A stretch of DNA of 17,214 bases from an uncultured Eubacteriaceae bacterium (lineage in GTDB: Bacteria; Bacillota; Clostridia; Lachnospirales; CAG-274): assembly GCA_947565475.1 (NCBI GenBank), contig CANOGI010000013.1:1-17214 (forward strand). The letters are read 5' to 3'. A model generated the notes under the pieces. It was not told the origin of the DNA. It was given only the letters and a program-made list of their open reading frames with translations, and searched no databases. Below are positions 1 to 8,303 of this stretch, piece after piece. Every line of letters starts with the position of its first letter. Position 1 is the first letter of the stretch. A program made the position numbers and the translations under genes.

Positions 1-172
1 CGTTACTTCTATAAACGTGAAGTTTCGAAAGAAGTCTATTGTATTCGATGGCGAGTATAAACTCTGTTGAACATAAATATGGAGTTATCTACTTGTGTGG
101 TTAAAGTATTTTTTTGTTTGAAAATACCAATAGTCTTTGAGAGTTTACGGGCGAGTTTGATTTTTAAGAGAT

Positions 173-179
173 AAGGAGG
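173..179 (+). promoter_or_regulatory. Ribosome binding site of the GH3 gene
   Basis: AAGGAGG lies 7 bases before the ATG at 187 and fixes that start. The rest of the 186-base leader is AT-rich. It has one short inverted repeat, GTATTTT (106-112) with AAAATAC (121-127), and I could not assign a convincing -35/-10 pair in it. Confidence 0.85.
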
Positions 180-186
180 GTTTTAT

Positions 187-3100
187 ATGAAATTAAAGAA
201 AATTGTCTCTTCGGCGGTCGCTTTTTTTATGGCCGTGACGGGAGTTTTTAACACAAATGCCGTTTTCGCCGAGGAAGAGGCTAAGTTATCAGGCGGGGAC
301 GTTTCTTTGGCGGCGGAGATTCTTCCGTATAAGGACACAAGTTTATCTTTTGAGGAACGTGCGGCGGATTTGGTCGCGAGAATGACTTTGGAGGAAAAAG
401 CGGGACAGTTTGTGAATCAGGCTCCAGCTATAGACCGTCTCGGCGTGAAAAAGTATCAGTTCTGGAAAGAGGGCCTGCACGGTGTGGCGAGAGAGGGCAA
501 AGCGACAAGTTTTCCGTCGAGTATGGCTATGTCCAATACATGGGACAGGGAGTTGATATTTAAAGCGGCGGACATTACGTCTACGGAGGCGAGAGGAAAG
601 CTTAATCAACCTGGTTCCAGAGGAAACGGGCTTTCTTATTGGTCGCCGACTATCAATATGGCGAGAGACCCGCGTTGGGGCAGAAACGAGGAGTCATATG
701 GGGAAGACCCTTATCTGACCACTCAATACGGCGTTAATTTTATAAACGGTATGCAGGGAAACGATGAGAAATATCTCAAGACCATCGCTACTTTAAAGCA
801 TTTTATCGCTAACAACTGTGAGTCTGAGAGACAAGTCGGAACATCGGTTATGGATGAGCAGACACTTAGGGATTACTATGGAAAGGCTTTTCAGGATATA
901 ATGGAAATCGCTAACGCCGCGTCTGTTATGAGCTCTTATAACGCTACCACGGTTACGAGAAACGGCGACATACTTTACGAGTATATACCGTCTCCCGCTA
1001 ATCCTTACATACTTAACGACCTTCTTAGAAGAAATTGGGGTTTTGACGGATATGTAACAGGAGACTGCGGGGCCGTGAACAATCTTCACAGTCGTCCTAC
1101 GTTTAAGCGCACTCTCTTCCCCGACGTTAAGCTTGATTCGGTTCCACAGTCGGAGACGCTTCCTTTCGCTATTAAAAATGGAAACGATATGGACTGCGGA
1201 AGCGCAATGACAGCCGCTAATATTATAGAAGCGGTGAACAACGGACATATGAGCGAGGATGATTTGGACATAGCTCTTTACAGGGCTTATCTCGCGAGAA
1301 TGAGAACAGGTGAGTTTGACGCTCCTTCAGAGGTTCCTTACAGTTTCGCGGGGGACTCGAGTGTTCTTGAGACCGCTGAACACGTGAACGTGGCGTTGGA
1401 AGCGGCGAGAAAATCATGGGTATTGCTTAAAAATGAGGATAATATCCTCCCTATTAAATCAAGCGTTAAAAATGTGGCAATAGTTGGAAATATGGCGGGA
1501 GAAGCTTATCTTGGCGGATATTCTGGAGAGCCGGAGAAAACGGTTTCACCTTATCAGGGACTTGTAAATATTTTTAAAGAGAAAAATATGGACGTAAAAC
1601 TCAATTATCTCGGAAATATCACTGATGAGACTGCTATACTCAATATCAGGGCGATTAACCTTGTTAAGGCGAATGGCTCTAAAGTTAAAGTTGATTTGTC
1701 AAAAGCTGATAAAAAAGAGGGAGTGACATTAGAGAACGGGGAACTTAAAAATGTTACGAGAAAAGCTGTTGTTTCCGTTCCGAATGTTGATTTCGCGGGG
1801 GTTACCAAAGTTGAGGCGGAAGTTTTGACAAGCGAGGGTTCTCCAAGCGGTATAATTAATATAGGCTATAACAACTCAACTCAGAATTATTCGGAAATTA
1901 AATTCACCTCAAGTTCCGGAGCGGACTATATGACAGTGTCGGCTGATTATACCGGAGCCGAGGGGGGATATAATAAAACAGCTGATTTATATATTACTTT
2001 AAGTATAAACTCAAGTTTCAGCGTGGACACGTATAAAGCGGAGCTTGACGCCGCGGAGATTATTATAGCTTACGCCGGAACGACTACGGCGGACTCAAAC
2101 GAGTCAAACGACAGAACAAGCATCGCTCTTCCGGAGCATCAAAACCACGTTTTGGCTCTTACGGAGGCTTATCCTGAAAAAACTGTCGTTGTAATGCAGA
2201 CGGCGGGTCAAATGGATGTATCTCCTTTTATAAACAATACTAAAGCCGTTTTATGGAATTGTTACAATGGTCAGGTTCAGGGAACGGCTTTAGCTGAGGT
2301 TCTTATGGGCGATGTAAGTCCGTCAGGAAGGCTCTCAACAACATGGTACGACCCGAAAGACCTTGAGGTTATGAAAATAGACGGCATTGACCAGAGAGAC
2401 GCTGAGGGCATTAAATGGGAAAGAAACGATTACAGCATACGACAAAGAAGTCAAAAACCGGAAAATTTCCCCGAGGGGTTTGCTGATAAATTTCCAGGAA
2501 GAACATATCAGTATTACGGGGGTAATCCAGTTTATCCTTTTGGTTATGGATTAAGCTATACAACTTTTGAGTTTAAAAACCTTAAACTCTCAAAAGAAAG
2601 CGTGGATGCCAATGGTGATTTTGAGGTAAGTGTTGATGTTAAAAACGTGGGCGCGGTTCCTTCTGACGAGGTTGTACAGCTTTATGTTAAAGCGCCTGGC
2701 GGAGACGGTGTGAATCTGCCTTTAAAACAGCTTAAAGGCTTTGAGAGAGTGAGCCTTGGGGCGGGAGAGGAAAAAACGGTTACAATTAAAGTAAGCGTTA
2801 AAGATTTGCATTTCTATGATGAAAAGACGACGGGAATTTATATTCCTGAAGGTAAATATACGATTATGGTGGGAGAGGATTCAGAAAAAGCTGAAAATCT
2901 TACTGCCAACATTAACGTCACAGGAAGTCTTAGAAAAGAGCTTAAACGAGCTTCTGTAATACCTACAGGAATTTCTCTTATAAGCACAGTCAATCCAGAC
3001 GGTTCTTTCGCCGCTGCCGTTAAAACCGTTGACCCTAAACTTCAGGCGATTATGACTGATGAGAATTTCGCGGAGATAGGCGAGGGAAGTGTTTCTTATA

Positions 3101-4263
3101 AATCAAGCAATGAAGATGTGGCGGTTGTGGAAAACAATATTGTAAGAGCTAACAAGTCCGAGGGAACTGCTCTTATAACGGCTTCCGTTACTATTGACGG
3201 GGTAACGAAGGAGGTTTCTTTCCCTGTTGTAAGCGTTATTAAAAACGCGATTACAGACGCTCAGAGAGCGGAATATAAAAAGACTTTGGAAGACGCTTAC
3301 AAATCTTATGATAAAAATAAATACTCTGAGAAGAACTGGAAGATTATGACAGAGACTTATGAGGCGGGAGTTAAAGCCGCTGAGACGGAGATTGATTTTG
3401 ACGTGCTCAAGAAAACGGTTGAGGAAGTTGTTTCTAAAATGAAGTCAATTAAGGAAAAACCAGCCGATGGCGTTGATATTTATGAGATAACGAAATTTAC
3501 CAATACTTTGTACAATACAGTTGATATTGAGGTTAAATACAACGGAGACGACGCAGAGCCGTCAGGTTCTCTTATGACCGCCGTATATGACGCTAACGGC
3601 AATATAGTTAAGGCTACGGAAACGGCGTTAAACGATTCGGGAAGTTATACGATTAACGGGGAGTTTGCCGATAAAGAGAAAATGGAAATTCATATATGGG
3701 ATTCATTTAACGGTATGGTTCCTTACTCAAAAAAATATGAGCATATATATGAGGAGCAGGCTAAACCGTCATATGTGGTTTATAATTTCTCAGACGCTAA
3801 ATTTGATAGTTACTGCGGTACGTCTGACAATCAGGTGCTTGAGGCTGTAGAGGGTCTTAACGGTTTTGGCAAATTCGCCGCTCAAAACAGAAAGTATGAG
3901 TATACTCATACAAAGCTTGACGGAACAACTGAGAAAATAAACTTTACGAGAGGTCTTAAAGGAGGAAAGGGAGCTGTGGACAATGCTTGTCTTTACTTTA
4001 ACCCGTTCCCAGGCTACTCAAAATGTAAAGTAACGGTTGTATATTATAACGAGGAAAATGATTTAAACAGAGGACAGAGAAGAGTACAGTATTTAGGACA
4101 GCTTGACGGCGGAAAGCTTGTTACGAAGGTAACGGGAGACGCCGACCCATCGACGTTTTTAGCCTTCTCAGCTGAGTTTGATGATTTGTCAAAGCCTATT
4201 TACACATGGGGCGGAGGAGCTAATAAAACCGTAATGGGTATGATTGTGGAATATGAGAAATAA
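187..4263 (+). CDS. Secreted multi-modular GH3 beta-glycosidase (beta-xylosidase/beta-glucosidase type)
   Basis: Exported glycoside hydrolase family 3 enzyme, 1358 residues, expected to release sugars from the non-reducing ends of plant oligosaccharides. A signal peptide (KK, hydrophobic stretch, cleavage near VFA-EE) covers residues 1-29. The GH3 barrel is about residues 50-375, with RDPRWGR near 160-166, the KH pair at 204-205 and the nucleophile Asp293 in TGDCGAV. The second alpha/beta domain starts near 402 (LLKNEDNILP). It is interrupted at about 480-620 by a beta-rich module resembling CBM6 (FAGVTKVEAEV, IGYN, YMTVSADYTG), then resumes; Glu639 in ESNDR is a candidate acid/base. The GH3 Fn3-like domain spans about 796-905. 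A Big2-like domain (925-1015), a helical FIVAR-like segment (1018-1092) and two C-terminal beta modules (1096-1195, 1196-1358) follow. I see no dockerin, SLH or sortase signal. The fold is certain; the substrate is inferred and could be xylo-, gluco- or arabino-oligosaccharide. Confidence 0.93.
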   Translation: MKLKKIVSSAVAFFMAVTGVFNTNAVFAEEEAKLSGGDVSLAAEILPYKDTSLSFEERAADLVARMTLEEKAGQFVNQAPAIDRLGVKKYQFWKEGLHGVAREGKATSFPSSMAMSNTWDRELIFKAADITSTEARGKLNQPGSRGNGLSYWSPTINMARDPRWGRNEESYGEDPYLTTQYGVNFINGMQGNDEKYLKTIATLKHFIANNCESERQVGTSVMDEQTLRDYYGKAFQDIMEIANAASVMSSYNATTVTRNGDILYEYIPSPANPYILNDLLRRNWGFDGYVTGDCGAVNNLHSRPTFKRTLFPDVKLDSVPQSETLPFAIKNGNDMDCGSAMTAANIIEAVNNGHMSEDDLDIALYRAYLARMRTGEFDAPSEVPYSFAGDSSVLETAEHVNVALEAARKSWVLLKNEDNILPIKSSVKNVAIVGNMAGEAYLGGYSGEPEKTVSPYQGLVNIFKEKNMDVKLNYLGNITDETAILNIRAINLVKANGSKVKVDLSKADKKEGVTLENGELKNVTRKAVVSVPNVDFAGVTKVEAEVLTSEGSPSGIINIGYNNSTQNYSEIKFTSSSGADYMTVSADYTGAEGGYNKTADLYITLSINSSFSVDTYKAELDAAEIIIAYAGTTTADSNESNDRTSIALPEHQNHVLALTEAYPEKTVVVMQTAGQMDVSPFINNTKAVLWNCYNGQVQGTALAEVLMGDVSPSGRLSTTWYDPKDLEVMKIDGIDQRDAEGIKWERNDYSIRQRSQKPENFPEGFADKFPGRTYQYYGGNPVYPFGYGLSYTTFEFKNLKLSKESVDANGDFEVSVDVKNVGAVPSDEVVQLYVKAPGGDGVNLPLKQLKGFERVSLGAGEEKTVTIKVSVKDLHFYDEKTTGIYIPEGKYTIMVGEDSEKAENLTANINVTGSLRKELKRASVIPTGISLISTVNPDGSFAAAVKTVDPKLQAIMTDENFAEIGEGSVSYKSSNEDVAVVENNIVRANKSEGTALITASVTIDGVTKEVSFPVVSVIKNAITDAQRAEYKKTLEDAYKSYDKNKYSEKNWKIMTETYEAGVKAAETEIDFDVLKKTVEEVVSKMKSIKEKPADGVDIYEITKFTNTLYNTVDIEVKYNGDDAEPSGSLMTAVYDANGNIVKATETALNDSGSYTINGEFADKEKMEIHIWDSFNGMVPYSKKYEHIYEEQAKPSYVVYNFSDAKFDSYCGTSDNQVLEAVEGLNGFGKFAAQNRKYEYTHTKLDGTTEKINFTRGLKGGKGAVDNACLYFNPFPGYSKCKVTVVYYNEENDLNRGQRRVQYLGQLDGGKLVTKVTGDADPSTFLAFSAEFDDLSKPIYTWGGGANKTVMGMIVEYEK

Positions 4264-4373
4264 CGGACTATAGTGCTTTGAGAAATTTTAGCGCGAAACA
4301 ATAAAAGAATTTTTGGTATATCGTGTTTTATAAGAGATTGTTTGTTTATTCTTTTATTGTTTCGCCATAGTTT
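4264..4373. repeat. Second repeat family, copy A: about 110-bp inverted-repeat element after the GH3 gene
   Basis: An 18-bp perfect inverted repeat (GCGAAACAATAAAAGAAT at 4293-4310, its complement at 4348-4365) with a 37-base loop. Outer ends are ACTATAG-like on both sides. A related sequence with the same layout is at 13159-13258, so this looks like a small dispersed element rather than only a terminator, although it may also act as one for the GH3 transcript. The arms are GC-poor and no classic T-run follows the right arm. Confidence 0.6.
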
Positions 4374-4387
4374 GGTAAAATTTGTAT

Positions 4388-4394
4388 GAGGAGG
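4388..4394 (+). promoter_or_regulatory. Ribosome binding site deciding the start of the dockerin gene
   Basis: GAGGAGG lies 9 bases before the ATG at 4404. The upstream in-frame ATG at 4386 overlaps this site and would add six residues before the signal peptide, so 4404 is preferred. Confidence 0.8.
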
Positions 4395-4403
4395 ATTGTT
4401 TTT

Positions 4404-5048
4404 ATGAGAAAAATAGCTTTTTTCTTGGCGGCGCTTTTATCTTTTATTTGTTCGGCTTCAAGCGTATTCGCTGGGACAGAGATTATTTTGATAGGCTCGA
4501 CGGTTGACGAGGGCGGGACTATCACGGTGACAGGCAGAATTAAAGAGCCTTCAGGCTATCAAAGATATACGGCTTCAGTGATTAAATACAATGAAACGCA
4601 GGGGTATTCTTATCAGCTTTCTGATTCGATTTATATTGGTACTTACGAGGCGTCGGAAGTGACTTTAAATGATGGTTTGTTTACTTTTTCTTTTAAGGGA
4701 AATTTAGTGGAAAACGAGAAATATCTTATTCGTATAGGTGGGTCTAACGCTGTTATGAGCGAAAAGGAACTTGGCGTTATGGGTACCGACCCAGGGCCCG
4801 GCAAAGACCCGTCAGGTGATTTTATTTTAGGAGATGTTGATGGAAACGGTGAAATTGAGGTTTCTGACGCTGTTCTTCTTTTAGAGTTTGTGCTTGACAG
4901 AGAGAGCGTGCCTAAAGAAATTACGGAAAGCGAAAATTTTTTTGAGAGGTGCGACGTTACCGGTGATGGTGAACTTACGTCTGTTCAGGCGGGTTGTATA
5001 TTAGAGAAAGCTTTAAACGAGACTTTTAATTTTGCTGTGAAAAAATAA
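4404..5048 (+). CDS. Small secreted dockerin-containing protein
   Basis: A 214-residue exported protein. The signal peptide is residues 1-23 (MRKIAFF, hydrophobic core, SSVFA-G). Residues 24-125 form a beta-rich domain I do not recognise; there is no hydrolase motif. A Gly/Pro/Asp-rich linker (TDPGPGKDPSGD) leads to a C-terminal dockerin type I-like module at about 139-208. Its first calcium loop is DVDGNGEIEVSD (from D144), with D, D, N and a closing D in place, followed by a helix (AVLLLEFVLD). The second loop, CDVTGDGELTSVQ, has Thr at position 3 and Gln at position 12, so it is degenerate. Dockerins bind cohesins on scaffoldins, so the protein may be a non-catalytic cellulosome-type component; the cohesin partner is outside the window. 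It lies 140 bp after the GH3 gene on the same strand, separated from it by an inverted-repeat element. Confidence 0.8.
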   Translation: MRKIAFFLAALLSFICSASSVFAGTEIILIGSTVDEGGTITVTGRIKEPSGYQRYTASVIKYNETQGYSYQLSDSIYIGTYEASEVTLNDGLFTFSFKGNLVENEKYLIRIGGSNAVMSEKELGVMGTDPGPGKDPSGDFILGDVDGNGEIEVSDAVLLLEFVLDRESVPKEITESENFFERCDVTGDGELTSVQAGCILEKALNETFNFAVKK

Positions 5049-5079
5049 AGTGTTATAGTCAAATCACTTGAAAAGGAGC

Positions 5080-5121
5080 AAAAGGAGACGGGCGAAGATA
5101 GTTTCTGCCCTGTCTCCTTTT
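5080..5121. terminator. Strong, probably bidirectional rho-independent terminator
   Basis: The hairpin arms are AAAAGGAGACGGGC (5080-5093) and GCCCTGTCTCCTTTT (5107-5121), with one bulged T. The T-run on the + side ends the dockerin transcript. The A-run on the left arm becomes a T-run on the minus strand, serving the convergent pseG transcript whose stop codon is 37 bp away. Confidence 0.88.
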
Positions 5122-5157
5122 ATTACTTTTAAAGTTGGTTTACTATAAAAATAGATA

Positions 5158-6156
5158 TTATAATAAAATAAGTCTTTTGATTTTTTCCGCGACCAAATCC
5201 ACACCGTTTTTATTTATCGTATTTTTTTGGCTTTCAGAAAGTTTTTTTCGTCTGTTAAAATCTTCAGCTAATGAATTGAAAAGTGATAAAAACTTATTTG
5301 GATTTAACTCGTTTTCTTTTCCGCCGTATATATACAGTCCGTTATCTTCTCCAAAAGAAAGAGGGGAGAATTGATTTTCGGCGACGGTTATCATTATTTG
5401 AGGAACGCCCAAAGACGCTATTTCGTGGGTTGTTCCGCCTCCCGCCGTTATCGCTATATCGCACTTTGATATTAATTCCGCCATTTTGGGGTTGTCAAAG
5501 AGGATTATATTTTTGTTTTCTTCAGATAGTTTTTTTAAGGCGTATTTTGTTTTATCGGAAAATCCTGGACTTAGCGCCACGTTAAAATTAAAAGGTGTGT
5601 TTTTTACTATATTCAGCACTTTAACGGACGTGTTTTTGGGGTCTGTTCCTCCCATTGTAATAAGAATATTTTTTATGTTCTCAGATATTTGGGCGGGGGC
5701 CGTTTTTTGAAACTCATCTCTTAAAAGAGCGTAAAGAGGTCCTAAAAGCGTTTCGCAGTTATCGGGGGTATTATATGTTAAATTTTCGGCTCCGAGGTTT
5801 TTGTTTATAATTATATCACAGTTATAAAATGAGAGTTTATGCAAGTCGTCTATATATACAAGTTTTTTGTATTTTTCTCTTAATCGCTGAAGTGTATTCT
5901 CAGTTACGTTATAACTGTCAAGAAGCAATAAGTCCGCCGATGTATCTTCATTTTCCGTGTATACTTTATATCCTCTTTTGTTAAGCTCGTCTTCTCCTGT
6001 TTTATACTCGTCCCCGTTTTCACGTATATAATATATGGATAATGTATTTTTAAGTTTTTCGGCGATTACGAGGGTTCTCATTATATGTCCCATACCAAGG
6101 GACAAAGAGCCGCTGCTGAAAATCGCCATTGTTTTTTTTATTATGGAACCGCTCAT
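5158..6156 (-). CDS. pseG: PseG-like UDP-2,4-diacetamido-2,4,6-trideoxy-beta-L-altropyranose hydrolase
   Basis: A 332-residue GT-B-fold nucleotide-sugar hydrolase. In the pseudaminic acid pathway PseG removes UDP to give the free 2,4-diacetamido sugar used by PseI. The N-terminal loop SLGMGHIMR contains the catalytic-type His (His24 with the start chosen here). The C-terminal half has GGTDP and the nucleotide-binding TAGGGTTHEIASLG typical of MurG/PseG proteins. The start at 6156 is chosen because its ATG overlaps the pseF stop by 4 bases (ATGA), with AAAGGG 9 bases upstream; a longer frame from 6210 would lie inside pseF. It is last in a three-gene overlapping operon ending at a bidirectional hairpin. 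The PseG assignment rests partly on its PseI and PseF neighbours. Confidence 0.85.
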   Translation of the reverse strand: MSGSIIKKTMAIFSSGSLSLGMGHIMRTLVIAEKLKNTLSIYYIRENGDEYKTGEDELNKRGYKVYTENEDTSADLLLLDSYNVTENTLQRLREKYKKLVYIDDLHKLSFYNCDIIINKNLGAENLTYNTPDNCETLLGPLYALLRDEFQKTAPAQISENIKNILITMGGTDPKNTSVKVLNIVKNTPFNFNVALSPGFSDKTKYALKKLSEENKNIILFDNPKMAELISKCDIAITAGGGTTHEIASLGVPQIMITVAENQFSPLSFGEDNGLYIYGGKENELNPNKFLSLFNSLAEDFNRRKKLSESQKNTINKNGVDLVAEKIKRLILL

Positions 6157-6860
6157 TTTATAAAACCCTTTTCTCTTAAAATACGGTATTTCATTTCCGC
6201 CGTTTCCCAATCGTCGGGAGTATCTATATCCTGTACCTCGAGGTCTGAGAGGATAAGGGGGTACATACCATCAAAATTTAATCCTTTTGTTTTTATAAAA
6301 AATTCCGCTTTATAAAAATAAAACTGTCCACTGTCATGGTAGAGAGGCTCTAAGTCCTGAGATCTTTTTGAGTAATTTTCCGGCCATTTATATTTTAAAA
6401 CGCCGTTTTCTATTATATATCCCCTCTGAGGAGGATATGAGAAGCGTACCACGGGAATAACGCTGTTGGCGTTTTTTTCTTTTAATATTTCCAGGCTCTT
6501 TTTTAATTTTTCGGGAGTTATAAAAGGAGCGGTGGGATACATACAGCAGACATAATCAAAAGTTTTTCCGAGGGAAGCGTATTTCTCCAATACCTCTAAA
6601 ATAACCTCCGCTGTTGTCGCTGTATCGTCTGAGGTTTCGGCGCTTCTCATAAAAGGGACAGAGGCCCCCGCTTTTATAGCTGTTTGGGCTATTTTCTCAT
6701 CATCGGTGGAGACCATTACCTCGTCGAATATACCGCTGTTTAAAGCGGCTTTTATAGAATAATTTATTATGGGCTCTTTTAAAAACTCTTTTATATTTTT
6801 TCCGGGGATACGCTTGCTTCCGCCTCTCGCGGTGATTATACCTATTGAACTATCACTCAT
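6153..6860 (-). CDS. pseF: Pseudaminic acid cytidylyltransferase
   Basis: A 235-residue CMP-sugar synthetase that activates pseudaminic acid with CTP before transfer to surface or flagellar protein. The N-terminal signature IITARGGSKRIPGKNIK is the CTP-binding motif of the NeuA/KdsB group. VSTDDEKIA, CCMYPTAPF and the PPQRG segment fit PseF better than NeuA, whose equivalents usually read LQPTSPLR. The C-terminal SDLEVQDIDTPDDW holds the acidic metal-binding residues. It starts within the pseI stop (ATGA overlap), with GGGAGGT 6 bases upstream, and ends overlapping pseG by 4 bases, so translation of the three genes is probably coupled. Confidence 0.9.
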   Translation of the reverse strand: MSDSSIGIITARGGSKRIPGKNIKEFLKEPIINYSIKAALNSGIFDEVMVSTDDEKIAQTAIKAGASVPFMRSAETSDDTATTAEVILEVLEKYASLGKTFDYVCCMYPTAPFITPEKLKKSLEILKEKNANSVIPVVRFSYPPQRGYIIENGVLKYKWPENYSKRSQDLEPLYHDSGQFYFYKAEFFIKTKGLNFDGMYPLILSDLEVQDIDTPDDWETAEMKYRILREKGFIK

Positions 6861-7921
6861 TTTTTAACCTCCCTTATCATATCCCAGCTTAACGGGGTAC
6901 CTTTTTTATAGTCTGAAGCGAACGTTTTTCCTAAAACGTTATCATAATACATTGTGTGAAGACCTCCGCCGGGGCGGATTGAGCGGACGTTTTCCTCTGT
7001 TATTATTTCTCCTTTTTTTATGTCCTTTACAACATACAGGGAACGGGAACCCCGTCTTCCCTCTTTCTGTTTTTCTGTCAGAGTGTAGGTCGCTCGGCCG
7101 AGAGCTTTCTCAAGGTTTCTTATTTGAGAGACCATTTGAGAAAATTCTTCCGCCTCCATTGAGAAATCAGAGTCAACGCCGCCGTCGGAGCGTTTTATGG
7201 TCATGTGTTTTTCAATCACTTTGGCGCCCAATGCGACGGCGCCTAAGGCTACCTCAGAGCCTGGTGAGTGATCGGAAAGACCTACGATACATTCAAAAGT
7301 CTCTTTCATATTTGGTATTAATTTTATGTTCATATCCTCATAAGGGGAGGGATAAGCCGAGGTGCATTTTAATAAAATCACATTTTCGTTGTTTTCCTCT
7401 CTGCAAGTCCTTAAAGCACGCTCTATGTCCTCTAAATAGGCTATTCCAGTGGAGATTATTATGGGTTTTCCCGTTTTGGCGGCTTTTCTTATCAGAGGTA
7501 TGTCGTTTATCTCATAAGACGCGATTTTTATCGCCGGCATTCCTATTTTATCCATAAAGTCAACCGCCGTAAGGTCAAAGGGAGAGGAAAAACAGTCAAG
7601 ACCTATACTTTCAGCGTAGATTTTAAGCTCTTCCTGCCATTCCCACGGGGTATAAGCTTTTTGGTAGAGAGAGTATAAAGTTTTCTCATTTTCCCAAAGC
7701 CCTTTTCCTGTGTGAAAAGCGGGAGCGTCGCAGTCTATCGTTATTGTGTCAGGGGTATATGTCTGGAGTTTTACGGCGTCTGCCCCTGTTTTTTTTACCT
7801 CGTCTATAATTTTTTTCGCTCTATCAAAGCTTTGGTTATGATTTCCCGACATTTCGGCTATGATGTATACAGGTGAATCCTCGGAAATAATTTTTTTGCC
7901 TATTTTAATTGATTTATTCAT
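6857..7921 (-). CDS. pseI: Pseudaminic acid synthase
   Basis: A 354-residue NeuB-family enzyme that condenses the PseG product with phosphoenolpyruvate to give pseudaminic acid. The N-terminal YIIAEMSGNHNQS is characteristic of PseI; sialic and legionaminic acid synthases usually have AEIGVNHNG. Other family motifs are ADAVKLQTYTPDTIT, CFSSPFD, KIASYE, LLKCTSAYP, VGLSDHS, EKH and DGGVDSDFS. A C-terminal SAF (antifreeze-like) domain, about residues 290-350, contains the expected VRSIRPGGGL. It is the first gene of the operon, with AAGGAG (7929-7934) 7 bases before the ATG. Upstream lies a copy of the large repeat. The earlier pathway genes pseB, pseC and pseH are not adjacent. Confidence 0.93.
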   Translation of the reverse strand: MNKSIKIGKKIISEDSPVYIIAEMSGNHNQSFDRAKKIIDEVKKTGADAVKLQTYTPDTITIDCDAPAFHTGKGLWENEKTLYSLYQKAYTPWEWQEELKIYAESIGLDCFSSPFDLTAVDFMDKIGMPAIKIASYEINDIPLIRKAAKTGKPIIISTGIAYLEDIERALRTCREENNENVILLKCTSAYPSPYEDMNIKLIPNMKETFECIVGLSDHSPGSEVALGAVALGAKVIEKHMTIKRSDGGVDSDFSMEAEEFSQMVSQIRNLEKALGRATYTLTEKQKEGRRGSRSLYVVKDIKKGEIITEENVRSIRPGGGLHTMYYDNVLGKTFASDYKKGTPLSWDMIREVKK

Positions 7922-7991
7922 TTTTATTCTCCTTAACTTTATACTAATCTCTCGCTTGTCTACTATGTTGTAAAAATGTATTTGTATCCAT

Positions 7992-8183
7992 TTTTTTACC
8001 GACAGAGGAAGTTCAACGCTTGGAGGTACTTACTACTTGTATTTATGGTAAGTGCAAGCCAGGTTGCAAGGGCTGGCGGCAAAACGAAGTTTTGCGACCA
8101 GCCTCACACTGGATACAAGGGCGAATACTTTCCTCACCGGTTACGGGAATTTTTGTTATACAAAAATTTTAGCGGTTTTGACA
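7992..8183 (+). repeat. Large structured repeat, copy 1 (full length)
   Basis: One of four related elements, in the 382-bp gap between pseI and ddl. It starts TTTACCGACAGAGGAAGT and ends TTTTGACA. Predicted parts include CTTGTATTT pairing with GGATACAAG through two G-U wobbles (about 8037-8045 and 8111-8119). There is also a TGCAA/TTGCA hairpin, GGCTGG (8071-8076) with CCAGCC (8098-8103) enclosing GCAAAAC-GAA-GTTTTGC (8079-8095), and AATTTTTGT-TAT-ACAAAAATT at the right end. The left edge is 70 bp upstream of the pseI start. The 72-codon frame inside is not conserved as a protein among copies. The rest of the gap, 8184-8303, is AT-rich with a long weak inverted repeat. Confidence 0.85.
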
Positions 8184-8219
8184 TAAGATTATAAACAAAT
8201 TTGTAATAGCGAGAAACGG

Positions 8220-8277
8220 AAAACTAAATTTATTAGGTGATGGAAATTATAATTTTATCAATAATAAGCTTAGTTTT
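8220..8277 (-). terminator. Possible weak terminator after ddl
   Basis: AAAACTAA (8220-8227) pairs with TTAGTTTT (8270-8277), and further AT pairs extend the stem inwards. It lies just downstream of the ddl stop on the minus strand. It is long and GC-poor, so the terminator role is a guess. Confidence 0.3.
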
Positions 8278-8303
8278 GGGTTATATTAGGATAAATGGCG
8301 TTT

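Noticed and set aside
1..90. Possible degenerate fifth copy of the large repeat (TTGTATTCGATGGCGAGTA near 39-57)
   Set aside because: Only one word resembles the element. The partner arm, closing stem and invariant hairpin are absent, so chance similarity is as likely.
6952..7557. 201-codon open frame on the + strand
   Set aside because: It lies wholly within pseI on the opposite strand, has low-complexity Arg/Leu/Ser-rich content, and lacks an SD or family motif.
6857..7921. Sialic or legionaminic acid synthase (NeuB/LegI)
   Set aside because: The EMSGNHNQS signature and the PseF- and PseG-like partners fit pseudaminic acid better. No NeuC/LegG-type 2-epimerase is present.
7976..8194. Small + strand reading frame of 72 codons inside repeat copy 1 (and 63 codons at 10328-10519 in copy 2)
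   Set aside because: The frames differ between copies; the frame of copy 1 hits a stop in copy 2, there is no SD, and the sequence is better explained by the paired repeat arms.
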